Positions 22,706-32,108 of a stretch of 64,000 nt of DNA are shown one piece after another; the first letter of the stretch is position 1, and each line of letters begins with the position of its first letter. Location: NCBI GenBank assembly GCA_014381785.1, contig JACNKZ010000044.1, positions 1 to 64,000 on the forward strand. Direction: 5' to 3'. A model generated the notes under the pieces. The model worked only from the letters and a program-made list of their open reading frames with translations. It was not told where the DNA came from and did no database searches. This stretch comes from Kiritimatiellota bacterium (lineage in GTDB: Bacteria > Verrucomicrobiota > Kiritimatiellia > Kiritimatiellales > Tichowtungiaceae). The position numbers were made by a program, and so were the translations under genes.

Positions 22706-22725
22706 GCCGTTCGGCGCCTAAGCCT

Positions 22726-22761
22726 GAAAAGCCCCGATTGCGGATGCGATCGGGGCTTTTC
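22726..22761 (+). terminator. Rho-independent terminator after groEL
   Basis: GAAAAGCCCCGATTGCGGATGCGATCGGGGCTTTTC. Confidence 0.8.
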
Positions 22762-22917
22762 AGTGGAGTGCTGGAATACGGGAGTGATGGAGTACTAATT
22801 TTCGCCCCATTAACCCGCAATTCCTTTACCCCATTATTCCAGTTCCCCGTGTTGACTCGCTCTGCCCTAAACCGTATAGTCCCACGCTTTTACACCTTTG
22901 AGAAGGGGATCTATTTT

Positions 22918-23184
22918 ATGAACTTTGAATATCTGACCAAAGCCCAAGAGAAAATCGGCAACGTGCCAACACTGGTTAATCTGGTTTCGTACCGCACCCG
23001 CCAGCTCAACCACGGCGCCCGCCCGATGGTTAAACCCGACCATCCGGAACAGGACAACCACGACATCGTTCTCAAGGAAATTGTCGAAGGCAAGCTGACC
23101 GTTGAAATGGGCGTCGAGCCGCCGAGCGATATCTTTGGCAACTTTGATGCTCCTAAAGAAGACGGCCCCTCCGTGATCCTCTAA
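22918..23184 (+). CDS. rpoZ: DNA-directed RNA polymerase omega subunit
   Basis: PTLVNLVSYRTRQLNHGARPMV resembles the omega core. Confidence 0.7.
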   Translation: MNFEYLTKAQEKIGNVPTLVNLVSYRTRQLNHGARPMVKPDHPEQDNHDIVLKEIVEGKLTVEMGVEPPSDIFGNFDAPKEDGPSVIL

Positions 23185-23209
23185 GACCACCCGGACTTGT
23201 CCGCGAAAG

Positions 23210-23237
23210 GAACGGCCCTACCGGCCGTTCTTTTTTT
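23210..23237 (+). terminator. Rho-independent terminator
   Basis: GAACGGCC-CTACC-GGCCGTTC followed by T run. Confidence 0.8.
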
Positions 23238-23274
23238 ATATCCCCACTCAAACATTCTGTGTTTCAATCATCCT

Positions 23275-23754
23275 ATGAGCTCGAAGAAAAAAAAATCCGG
23301 CAGCACATCCGGCGTAATGGCCACCAACCGCAAGGCCCGTCGGGATTTTCATGTGCTGGATGATCTCGAGGCCGGTATCGAACTGCGCGGCACCGAAGTG
23401 AAATCGATCCGGCAGGGCCACGTGCGAATTGATGAAGCCTACGTTCAGGTTAAAGACGGACAGGCGGAGCTGCTGCAGATGACCATCCAGCCCTACGACC
23501 ACGGCAATATCTCCAACCACGAACCGACCCGCCCGCGCCGCCTGCTAATGCACAAAAGCGAAATCCTGCGCCTTGAGAGTAAAATCAACGAAAAGGGCCT
23601 CACCCTTATTCCGCTCAAGATCTACCTCAAAAAAGGCATGATCAAAGTGAAGATCGCGCTGTGCAAAGGGAAAGACGCGGTCGACAAGCGCGAGACCCTC
23701 AAAAAGAAAACCGCTGACATGGAAGCCCGCCGCGCCATGCGCAACGCCCGATAG
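23275..23754 (+). CDS. smpB: SsrA-binding protein SmpB
   Basis: NRKARRDFHVLDDLEAGIELRGTEVKSIRQGHVRIDEAYV. Confidence 0.95.
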   Translation: MSSKKKKSGSTSGVMATNRKARRDFHVLDDLEAGIELRGTEVKSIRQGHVRIDEAYVQVKDGQAELLQMTIQPYDHGNISNHEPTRPRRLLMHKSEILRLESKINEKGLTLIPLKIYLKKGMIKVKIALCKGKDAVDKRETLKKKTADMEARRAMRNAR

Positions 23755-23868
23755 CCGCTTAGACTATTGCATAGGCACTCACTAATTTAATAAATTACTC
23801 TCGCAAAGTGAAATCCGAATACTTTGCGACTTAAGAGAACGAAGTGAACGAGCGAGAGATAACACGTC

Positions 23869-24264
23869 ATGAGACATCACAAAGCCATGGAATGGGAAAA
23901 AACGCTCAAGGGCGTGTTCGATGAGATCGACCGCGAGCTGGAGGCGCAATACGACGAACAGTGGCCATTGCACCCTTCCCGTCCGGAAGAAGGCACCACC
24001 TCCAATCCGGAGCAGGACGGTCTGTTTAATGTCGGCGCGGCCTTCTCCGCCGGGATTGGTTCGGAATACGGCCCGGGCTACACGGTGGAAATACGAATTT
24101 CAACGCTCAAAAATGTGCCGGCAGATGTACGCGCGAAGATTAAAGCACAGGTTTTCCAAACCTTGGAAAAAAAGCTTCCGGCGGCCTTTCCCGGCAAGGA
24201 TCTTCGGGTATCGGATGATAACGGAATGATCCGGATCCACGGTGACCTGAGCCTGGACGAATAG
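23869..24264 (+). CDS. Hypothetical protein carrying a palindrome-encoded FQTLEK
   Basis: ORF 131 aa; palindrome at 24154-24168. Confidence 0.5.
   Translation: MRHHKAMEWEKTLKGVFDEIDRELEAQYDEQWPLHPSRPEEGTTSNPEQDGLFNVGAAFSAGIGSEYGPGYTVEIRISTLKNVPADVRAKIKAQVFQTLEKKLPAAFPGKDLRVSDDNGMIRIHGDLSLDE
24154..24168. repeat. Palindrome TTCCAA-ACC-TTGGAA in ORF
   Basis: Direct reading. Confidence 0.9.
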
Positions 24265-24419
24265 CGTCCTGATGGACGCGGAATAAGGGAATACCGGATT
24301 ATTGGATTGCCGGGGTACTTTGCGGTCAGATACCGCATGCAACAGATTCCTCACCCAAATCATGGTCACAAACTCATTGATCCAGACTTCCACCATTCCC
24401 TTAGACCGAACGACGGCGT

Positions 24420-24794
24420 CTAAAAGCTTTCACTCCAGACCGGCGTGCCATTGATTTCAAAAAAGAGCTCTTTGGAGTCGGCGCTCCAGCGAATCGCCGC
24501 CTTGCGCTGCTCTGCGCTGTCACCTTTATATTCCGGCAGATAAAGCTGCGTGTGCCAGAAGCGGCGGGTGCGGGTGGAGATTTTATAGCCCGGATCAGAA
24601 TAATAGAAAACGTGCTGCAACCGCGCCTCACGGCTTCCATCCGGCGCGCTGATCCGCTGAACCACTTCGGTCGGCGGGGTTAAAATCCGGAAGGCGATAA
24701 ACAGCACAAACCCCATCAGCGCCAGAAAACCGATGACCCGTCCTTTCGGCATCCCGGTAAACATGCTGTGTTTGCGGAACCGATCCATTCTCAC
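24420..24794 (-). CDS. Hypothetical single-pass membrane protein
   Basis: N-terminal TM segment; overlaps rseP start by 4 bp. Confidence 0.6.
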   Translation of the reverse strand: MRMDRFRKHSMFTGMPKGRVIGFLALMGFVLFIAFRILTPPTEVVQRISAPDGSREARLQHVFYYSDPGYKISTRTRRFWHTQLYLPEYKGDSAEQRKAAIRWSADSKELFFEINGTPVWSESF

Positions 24795-26185
24795 TCCTCT
24801 TCAATCGGAGCGGGCTCATCCACCTGCTCCGTCTGACCGGAGATCAGGTTGCCAAAAAATTTCTTAAACTGGAATTTGCGATCGATGTCGTTGAGGGTGA
24901 CAAGAAGCATGGCGCCGATCAGCAAAATCGCGCAGAGGTTGATCAAAACCGCCTGAACCTTTGCGTTCACCTTGCGGCGGGTGATTCCCTCCCACAGAGC
25001 AAACAGAATATGTCCGCCGTCGAGCACTGGGATCGGTAGCAGGTTCAACAAAGCCAAGTTAATATTGATCAGTCGAATCAGCCCGAGGGTCGTCCACAGC
25101 CCGGCTTTAATCGCCATCATCAGCATGCCTAAAATTCCCACCGGGCCCTGCAGATTCTTTGCCACTTTGCCTGACTCGGACGGAGTGATCAGCCCCTTTA
25201 GAACCCGGCTGATCATGGATGCATCACTTTTGAGCTGATCCATTGGGCGAACCCGGAAACTACCCAGACTCACCCCGATCATGACCCGGTCATATTCTTC
25301 GTTGTACTCCGGGGTAAGGAACAGCGGAATATTCCGACCGTCCCGCTCCACAACAATGGACACTTCTTTGCGAGGCGCACCCTGAACCGCTTCGACAAAC
25401 TGATACCAACCGATAATCTGAGCTCCTTCAAACTGAACAATAATGTCATCGGCAAGCAGTCCCGCACGATCCGCCGGCGACTCTGGGGTTACGGTTCCAA
25501 TCAGGCAGGGAATGGCCTGATCGACGCCGCTCACGATCTGCCCGGTCTGTTCAACGTCATCGGCAACTTCTACTTGAACGGTTTTCGTTGCATTCGATGT
25601 AAGTAGAGTGAGGTCCACGTTGTTCTCGGTTTCACCGAGAAGGCTTTCCACCATAAAATCGTACCAGGATTGGACCGACTTACCATTTACCGCGATGACG
25701 GTGTCGCCGGGACGCACCCCGGCCGCATACGCCGCCGAGCTTTCATCAACCAGTCCGACCACGGCGGCCGTATCTTCCAGAATCGGCTGATCCGAACCGA
25801 GAAAAATGATCCAGGCCAGCACCACCGCGAAAAGTATATTTCCGACGGGGCCGCACACTGCGACGGCGATTTTTTTCCACGGCGAAACCGGAGGAAACGC
25901 CACATGCTCTCCACCCTGAATGCGCTCCATGCCTTCCGGATCGAGTTGGGGCAGTGAAACGTAGCCGCCAAACGGGATCCAACCGATTTTATAGACGATG
26001 CCGTCTTTCTCGCATTGCCAGATGGCTTTTCCGAAGCCTATAGAGAATATAAGGACCTTTAAGCCGTTTTTGCGGGCGACAATAAAGTGGCCGAACTCAT
26101 GGACAAACACGGTGATTCCAAACAGAAACAGCGCAAGAAAAACACTGTACGTTACCGTCCAGGCGGAATGAAGCAAGTCGAGCAT
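24791..26185 (-). CDS. rseP: RIP metalloprotease (site-2 protease) RseP
   Basis: FVHEFGHFIVARKNG (HExxH), PDZ repeats, NLLPIPVLDGGHI. Confidence 0.93.
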   Translation of the reverse strand: MLDLLHSAWTVTYSVFLALFLFGITVFVHEFGHFIVARKNGLKVLIFSIGFGKAIWQCEKDGIVYKIGWIPFGGYVSLPQLDPEGMERIQGGEHVAFPPVSPWKKIAVAVCGPVGNILFAVVLAWIIFLGSDQPILEDTAAVVGLVDESSAAYAAGVRPGDTVIAVNGKSVQSWYDFMVESLLGETENNVDLTLLTSNATKTVQVEVADDVEQTGQIVSGVDQAIPCLIGTVTPESPADRAGLLADDIIVQFEGAQIIGWYQFVEAVQGAPRKEVSIVVERDGRNIPLFLTPEYNEEYDRVMIGVSLGSFRVRPMDQLKSDASMISRVLKGLITPSESGKVAKNLQGPVGILGMLMMAIKAGLWTTLGLIRLININLALLNLLPIPVLDGGHILFALWEGITRRKVNAKVQAVLINLCAILLIGAMLLVTLNDIDRKFQFKKFFGNLISGQTEQVDEPAPIEEE

Positions 26186-26192
26186 AGGAAAC

Positions 26193-27041
26193 CTAGTTTA
26201 AGAAAAGCTGAATGTAGATATACATGAAGGGTGCGGTAAACAGCAGACTGTCGATCATGTCGAGCATCCCGCCCATGCCGTGCGCAATTGCGCCGGAATC
26301 TTTCACATTAACTGCCCGCTTAAAGAGCGATTCGACCAGATCGCCGAGGGTTCCAATGATTGGAAGCACAACGCCCAGAATCAGTGTGTGATAGAACGGG
26401 AAATTATACGGGCCGAGCATGCCGTCATTGAGAACCCACCAAGTGACTCCAACGACACAGGAAAAGAGAATACCACCGAACAGCCCTTCCCAGCTTTTCT
26501 TTGGTGAAATGGCCGGGGCCAAACGATGTTTTCCGAATTTGGAGCCGACAAAGTACGCCCCGGCATCACCCCACTTGACCGCCAGCAGAAGATAGAATGC
26601 AACTCGCACGGGTTGAGCGGGATCACCCGCCAGATAGAGCCGCACAAAAAAGCTCCAGAAAAAAGCGACATAAACAAAGCCGAACAGGGTTCCGAGCGCA
26701 TTACGAATCGCCAGACGCGCATCTGAATGATCAGTCAGTAGGCGGAAAAAATTCACAATCAGAATAAGTAGCAACAGAGCCCACAGCGGCTCATCGCTCC
26801 GAGGTTGTTGAAGGGAAACCCACCACGTCATCGCAACAAATACAAGCCCGCTGATCATTCCCATCTTTTTGGATGCGGGCATATCGCCCATCGCCATCAA
26901 TGCGTAAATTTCATGCATGGCCAGACCGCAAATCGCCAACAGCACCAGCAGAGCAATGGGATTTCCGGCGGGAACAAACATCACTGCCGTCATAATCACT
27001 GCGGCAATACTCAGCCCCAAAATAATCCGTTTTTTATCCAT
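26193..27041 (-). CDS. cdsA: Phosphatidate cytidylyltransferase
   Basis: SPKKSWEGLFGGI, GDLVESLFKRAVNVKDSGAIAHGMGGMLDMIDSL. Confidence 0.93.
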   Translation of the reverse strand: MDKKRIILGLSIAAVIMTAVMFVPAGNPIALLVLLAICGLAMHEIYALMAMGDMPASKKMGMISGLVFVAMTWWVSLQQPRSDEPLWALLLLILIVNFFRLLTDHSDARLAIRNALGTLFGFVYVAFFWSFFVRLYLAGDPAQPVRVAFYLLLAVKWGDAGAYFVGSKFGKHRLAPAISPKKSWEGLFGGILFSCVVGVTWWVLNDGMLGPYNFPFYHTLILGVVLPIIGTLGDLVESLFKRAVNVKDSGAIAHGMGGMLDMIDSLLFTAPFMYIYIQLFLN

Positions 27042-27050
27042 AAAGTTCCT

Positions 27051-27815
27051 TTATTGCGTCACAACCCCGCCAAAACGTCGGCCTCGTTTCCCAAAACTTT
27101 CCAGTGCCTGGAAAAATTCTTTCTCACGAAAGTCGGGCCAATAGGTCTCCGTAACATACAGCTCAGCATACGATAGCTGCCAAAGTAAAAAATTACTCAA
27201 GCGGAGTTCCCCGCTCGTCCGAATCATCAGTTCGGGATCGGGCACGTCCGGCAGATACAAATGTTGCGCCACCGTCTCTTCCGTCACTGTTTCCGGATCA
27301 AGCTCCCCGGCCGCCGCCTTACGGGCAATGGCCTTAGCTGATTCCGCGATTTCCTTGCGACTGCCATAGCTTAGCGCGACGATCAGTGTGCGCTCGTAGC
27401 CCTTCTCGGACTGCTTCATCAGTTTGATAAGCCCTGCCTGAACCGCTTTCGGCAAACGATCCACCTCGCCCATCACCCGCAGCCGGATTTTATTTTTTAA
27501 AAGCTCCCGGGCGTGCTTCTGCATAAACGTGGCCAGCAGCGTCATTAACCCGTCAACTTCGTCTTTAGGGCGGTTCCAGTTTTCAGTGCTGAAGGCATAG
27601 AGCGTCAGATAGTTGACACCGCTCTCTTTGGCGGCTTTAAGGACAGCCAGAACGGACTGCGCCCCTTCTTCATGGCCCTTGAGCCGCGGCAGACCGCGTT
27701 CATTCGCCCAGCGGCCGTTGCCGTCCATAATGACGGCAACGTGCTCGGGAACTTTTTCAAGCTTTGGAATTTCAGGTTTCAAATTTCGAGTTTCAAGTTT
27801 CACCCCAATCGTCAA
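27051..27815 (-). CDS. uppS: Isoprenyl transferase (undecaprenyl diphosphate synthase)
   Basis: HVAVIMDGNGRWANERGLPRLKGH; RTSGELRLSNFLLWQLSYAELY. Confidence 0.95.
   Translation of the reverse strand: MTIGVKLETRNLKPEIPKLEKVPEHVAVIMDGNGRWANERGLPRLKGHEEGAQSVLAVLKAAKESGVNYLTLYAFSTENWNRPKDEVDGLMTLLATFMQKHARELLKNKIRLRVMGEVDRLPKAVQAGLIKLMKQSEKGYERTLIVALSYGSRKEIAESAKAIARKAAAGELDPETVTEETVAQHLYLPDVPDPELMIRTSGELRLSNFLLWQLSYAELYVTETYWPDFREKEFFQALESFGKRGRRFGGVVTQ
27099..27113. repeat. Variant palindrome TTCCAG-TGC-CTGGAA near the uppS C-terminus
   Basis: Direct reading. Confidence 0.6.
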
Positions 27816-29089
27816 TCCAAGACAATCGTGCTTGCTCGCTTCGGCCCGACGGAAAGAATGCTGACCGGAACACTAGTCAGTTCTTCGAGCCATTTGATAT
27901 ATTTTTTAGCCTGTTCCGGAAGCTCTTCCATGGAGGTGCATCCGGTGGTCGGACAGTTCCAGCCCTTAAACTCTTCGTAGACCGGTACGCAGCGCGACAG
28001 CTTGCCGATGCTGGCCGGAACCGTGTCAATGCGCTCGCCGTCGCACTCATAGTGCGTGCAGACCTTGATGGTCTCGAAGCCGTCGAGCACGTCGAGCTTC
28101 ATCAGCGCCCAGTGGTCAATGCCGCCAATCATGGCAGAGTAACGGGCAACAACCGCGTCGAACCAACCACAGCGGCGCGGACGGCCGGTGGTGGCGCCAA
28201 ATTCATTACCGACTTTCGCCAGCTGTTTGCCGTCGTCGTCGAACAGTTCCGTCGGGAACGGCCCCTCGCCCACACGGGTGGTGTAGGCCTTCACAATACC
28301 GATCACATCGTCGATGGAATGCGGCGGAACGCCCGCGCCGGCGGATACGCCGCCCGCACCGGTACTTGAGGAGGTAACAAAGGGATAGGTACCGAAATCG
28401 ACGTCGAGCATCACGCCCTGTGCGCCTTCGAAGAGAACATTCTGTTTCTCGTCGCGGATGGCGGCGTTGAGTAGCGGAAGCGTGTCGCAAATGAACGGCT
28501 TGAGGTATTCAAAAGCGGGTGCGTATTCAGCCACCAGCTCATCGGCGTCGAGCGCGGGCGCGCCGAGCACGGCCAGCATGCCGTTTTTGGCTTCAATGCG
28601 CTCACGGAACATGGCTTCAAAATCGTCTTCGAGCACATCGCCCATACGCAGGCCGCTACGGTCGGCCTTGTCGATGTAGGCCGGTCCGATGCCGCGCTTG
28701 GTGGTACCGATCTTTTTGCCGGTTGCCAGCTTGGCTTCTTTCGCGCCGTCGAGCTCTTTGTGGTATTGGAGTACCAAATGGGCGCGGTCGCTGATAAACA
28801 GGCGGCCATCAATCGAGATCCCGCGTTTTTCGAGATCCTGCAATTCATCGACCAGACCGATCGGATCGACCACCAGACCGTTGCCGATCACGCACTTGGC
28901 GGTCGGTCGAAGAATGCCCGACGGCGCGAGGTGCAACACGTATTTCTGATCGCCCACTTCCACGGTGTGGCCGGCGTTGTTACCGCCCTGATAGCGCACC
29001 ACCCAGTCGGCTTTTTCGGTGAGTACGTCGATGACCTTGCCCTTGCCTTCGTCGCCCCACTGCGACCCGATTAAAACTGTATTAGCCAT
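27812..29089 (-). CDS. purA: Adenylosuccinate synthetase
   Basis: MANTVLIGSQWGDEGKGKVIDVLTE start; GGNNAGHT. Confidence 0.96.
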   Translation of the reverse strand: MANTVLIGSQWGDEGKGKVIDVLTEKADWVVRYQGGNNAGHTVEVGDQKYVLHLAPSGILRPTAKCVIGNGLVVDPIGLVDELQDLEKRGISIDGRLFISDRAHLVLQYHKELDGAKEAKLATGKKIGTTKRGIGPAYIDKADRSGLRMGDVLEDDFEAMFRERIEAKNGMLAVLGAPALDADELVAEYAPAFEYLKPFICDTLPLLNAAIRDEKQNVLFEGAQGVMLDVDFGTYPFVTSSSTGAGGVSAGAGVPPHSIDDVIGIVKAYTTRVGEGPFPTELFDDDGKQLAKVGNEFGATTGRPRRCGWFDAVVARYSAMIGGIDHWALMKLDVLDGFETIKVCTHYECDGERIDTVPASIGKLSRCVPVYEEFKGWNCPTTGCTSMEELPEQAKKYIKWLEELTSVPVSILSVGPKRASTIVLD

Positions 29090-29254
29090 TTCTCTAAATT
29101 CCTTATCACTTGAGGTTTCCCCAAAGGCGCAGAGAGTAAACCACCCCGCCCGACGGGTCAAGCCACGGCGTGGATACAAGACAATCCATACACAATCTGC
29201 CAAATTACGTACTGGATCGAAAAAGAAATAAAAAATCCCGTCCGCCGGACAGGA

Positions 29255-29989
29255 TTATCTGCTGACTTGGAGACGGTAATATACACGGGAATTACCAGTC
29301 GGAAGTCCCAACTCAATCGTCTTTTTATGGTCTTCGGTCAGCCCTTCAGCGATGACCGTCCATTCGCTGGACAGAAGATCAGTACAGGCTTCAACCGCAT
29401 AAGTGCAGCCCGGCTGAGCATCCCAACTCACGTAGTCAATCGTCGGGTCGGAATTTTTAACGGAACCTTTACCGTGACTTGTAGTTAACTCTAAAACAAG
29501 AGAGGAAGCGGCGTCATCCGGATCTGTAAGGGCCAGAAGTTCGTCGCCGTTGGTCATTCCATCATTATCAGAATCTTCCAATGCCCATGCGCGCCAAGCC
29601 TTATATACCTTCCCCCAATTTAAAGACTCAAGCCTGTCAGACTCGACATGGGAAAGAACCTCTGTCAAAAAATCCGGGTTGTCGCTGAGCCAATTGATGA
29701 TCTCGTCAGCCTCATACTCACCTAGGTTTATGCCCGAAGCGAACTCTGGATTGCTCTTCACATTTGTCTTCAGGAACTGTTTAAGAGAGTCCGTGAGTGT
29801 TTTCTGTGTCGCCTGCTCAGAGTTTCCGGGCTGGCCCGCTGTATCAGATTTAGCTGTCCAGTTTCCTGCAGAATTCTGACTGTTTGTGTTCGCGCCAGTC
29901 GCCATTGAAACAGATGCCGTTGTCTGGAGCAGCAACGCGACGAGCGCCACTTTCCATTTTAACGATGAACTTTTTGTTAACTGTTTCAT
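29255..29989 (-). CDS. Exported protein, tandem paralog 1 (calcium-binding-like DxDNDGMTNGDE)
   Basis: Signal peptide MKQLTKSSSLKWKVALVALLLQTTASVSMA; DSDNDGMTNGDELLALTDPDD. Confidence 0.75.
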   Translation of the reverse strand: MKQLTKSSSLKWKVALVALLLQTTASVSMATGANTNSQNSAGNWTAKSDTAGQPGNSEQATQKTLTDSLKQFLKTNVKSNPEFASGINLGEYEADEIINWLSDNPDFLTEVLSHVESDRLESLNWGKVYKAWRAWALEDSDNDGMTNGDELLALTDPDDAASSLVLELTTSHGKGSVKNSDPTIDYVSWDAQPGCTYAVEACTDLLSSEWTVIAEGLTEDHKKTIELGLPTGNSRVYYRLQVSR

Positions 29990-30005
29990 TATGGTCCCAT
30001 AGAAA

Positions 30006-30020
30006 GCACGAGGTGTGCCA
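30006..30020 (-). promoter_or_regulatory. Sigma-54 (-24/-12) promoter-like motif, copy 1
   Basis: Minus strand TGGCACACCTCGTGC. Confidence 0.6.
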
Positions 30021-30229
30021 TCGCTTGAAAAACGGTTATTTCCTAAGGAAATGGCTGTTTTCAAAATCGGCCGGCTCGGCAGTGGCGGTAAAAAGTACAG
30101 GTGGCGCATTTCAACACAGTAAAAATTGCATGCCCGTTGCCGTTGATCTGCCGCATTACATTCAGTTAGCTAAATGATTGGAGGGGCAGATAAATGGAAA
30201 AAGTAAAAAAGCCCGTCCGCCGAACAGGA

Positions 30230-30928
30230 CTACCTGCTGACGTTGACACGGTAGTATGCACGGGATTTAGTTGCCGGAAGTTTCCACTCGATCACCTGAT
30301 CTCCGGTCAGCCCTTCAGCGAGGGTCGTCCATTCGCCGGACATAAGATCATCACAACCTTCAACCGCATAGGTGCAGCCGGACTGAGCATCCCAGCTCAA
30401 AAGGTCAGCCCCGTCGGTTTTGACTAATTTTAAGGTAACACTGGACGTGTTATCATCTGGATCCGTAAGCGCGAAAAGTTCGTCGCCATTGGTCATTCCA
30501 TCATTATCAGAATCCTCCAACGCCCATTCGCGCCATCCCTCATAGGCCTGCCACCAATCTAACGTATCAAGATTTCCAGATGCGACATGCGACAGAAACT
30601 CAGGTAGAAAATCCGGCTTGTTGCCAATCCAGTTGATTATCTCGTCAACCTCATACTCACCCAGATTGATACCCGAAGCGAATTCAGGATTATTGCGTAC
30701 GTTTTTATCCAGGAAGCGTTCAAGAGACTTCGCGATTGCTTTCCTTAGCGCCTGCTCAGAGTTTCCGGGCTGTCCCACTTTATCAGTTTGGGCTGTCCAG
30801 TTCTGTGCAGAGTTCAGAGTGTTGGTGTTGGCGCCAGCGGCCATTGAAACAGATGCCGTTGTCTGGAGCAGCAACGCGACGAGCGCCACTTTCCATTTTA
30901 ACGATGAACTTTTTGTTAACTGTTTCAT
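30230..30928 (-). CDS. Exported protein, tandem paralog 2
   Basis: Near-identical signal peptide and C-terminal domain to neighbours. Confidence 0.75.
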   Translation of the reverse strand: MKQLTKSSSLKWKVALVALLLQTTASVSMAAGANTNTLNSAQNWTAQTDKVGQPGNSEQALRKAIAKSLERFLDKNVRNNPEFASGINLGEYEVDEIINWIGNKPDFLPEFLSHVASGNLDTLDWWQAYEGWREWALEDSDNDGMTNGDELFALTDPDDNTSSVTLKLVKTDGADLLSWDAQSGCTYAVEGCDDLMSGEWTTLAEGLTGDQVIEWKLPATKSRAYYRVNVSR

Positions 30929-30944
30929 TATGGTCCCATAGAAA

Positions 30945-30959
30945 GCACGAGGTGTGCCA
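30945..30959 (-). promoter_or_regulatory. Sigma-54 promoter-like motif, copy 2
   Basis: Minus strand TGGCACACCTCGTGC. Confidence 0.6.
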
Positions 30960-31168
30960 TCGCTTGAAAAACGGTTATTTCCTAAGGAAATGGCTGTTTT
31001 CAAAATCGGCCGGCTCGGCAGTGGCGGTAAAAAGTACAGGTGGCGCATTTCAACACAGTAAAAATTGCATGCCCGTTGCCGTTGATCTGCCGCATTACAT
31101 TCAGTTAGCTAAATGATTGGAGGGGCAGATAAATGGAAAAAGTAAAAAAGCCCGTCCGCCGAACAGGA

Positions 31169-31903
31169 CTACCTGCTGACGTTGACACGGTAGTATGCAC
31201 GGGATTTAGTTGCCGGAAGTTTCCACTCGATCACCTGATCTCCGGTCAGCCCTTCAGCGAGGGTCGTCCATTCGCCGGACATAAGATCATCACAACCTTC
31301 AACCGCATAGGTGCAGCCGGACTGAGCATCCCAGCTCAAAAGGTCAGCCCCGTCGGTTTTGACTAATTTTAAGATGACACTGGACGTGTCATCAGCCGGA
31401 TCTGTAAGGGCCAGAAGTTCGTCGCCATTGGTCATTCCGTCGCCATCCGAATCTTCCAATGCCCATTCGCGCCATCCCTTATATACCGGCCACCAATCTA
31501 AAGACTCAAACTTGTCTAAAGACTCAAGCTTACCAGACACGACAATGGCAAGTAGCTCTGATAAAAAATCCGGCTTATTGCCGAGCCAATTGATGATCTC
31601 GTCAGTCTCATACTCACCTAGATTTATACCCGACGCGAACTCTGGATTGTTCCTCACGTCTGTATCCAGGAACTGTTCAATAGCCCTCGCTATTGCACTC
31701 TTTATGACCTGCTCAGAGTTTCCGGGCTGTCCTGCGTTATCTGAAGGAGAAGAAGAATCGTCTTGGGCTGCCCAGTTCTGTGCGGAATTCTGACTGGTTG
31801 TGTTGGCGCCAGCCGCCATTGAAACAGATGCCGTTGCATGAATCAGCAACGCTACTAGCGCCACTTTCCATTTTAACGATGAACTTTTTGTTAACTGTTT
31901 CAT
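31169..31903 (-). CDS. Exported protein, tandem paralog 3
   Basis: Same architecture; more diverged upstream region. Confidence 0.75.
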   Translation of the reverse strand: MKQLTKSSSLKWKVALVALLIHATASVSMAAGANTTSQNSAQNWAAQDDSSSPSDNAGQPGNSEQVIKSAIARAIEQFLDTDVRNNPEFASGINLGEYETDEIINWLGNKPDFLSELLAIVVSGKLESLDKFESLDWWPVYKGWREWALEDSDGDGMTNGDELLALTDPADDTSSVILKLVKTDGADLLSWDAQSGCTYAVEGCDDLMSGEWTTLAEGLTGDQVIEWKLPATKSRAYYRVNVSR

Positions 31904-31919
31904 TATGGGTCCACAGAGA

Positions 31920-31934
31920 GCACTAGGCGTGCCG
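31920..31934 (-). promoter_or_regulatory. Sigma-54 promoter-like motif, copy 3
   Basis: Minus strand CGGCACGCCTAGTGC; same GG-N10-GC spacing. Confidence 0.6.
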
Positions 31935-32108
31935 CTGGATAAAAACTGGGTAATTCATAAGGAAACAGCTACTTTCCAAATCGAACGCCTTGACGCTGAC
32001 AGTAAAAAATACTGACAACGTATTTTACACAGTAAAAATTGCATACCCGTTGCGGTTGATCTACTGTATTACCTACATTCAGTTGGCTACATGTTGGAGG
32101 GGCAGATA

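Noticed and set aside
29227-29256. CCGTCCGCCGGACAGG hairpin downstream of paralog 1 as a strong terminator
   Set aside because: Stem is short and imperfect with no clear T run; not called.
30194-30427. 77-aa ORF MEKVKKPVRRTGLPADVD... (and its copy at 31133-31366) as a new small protein
   Set aside because: Best explained as the duplicated start of the sigma-54 regulator fused to antisense of the paralog C-terminus; reported only as a duplication relic.
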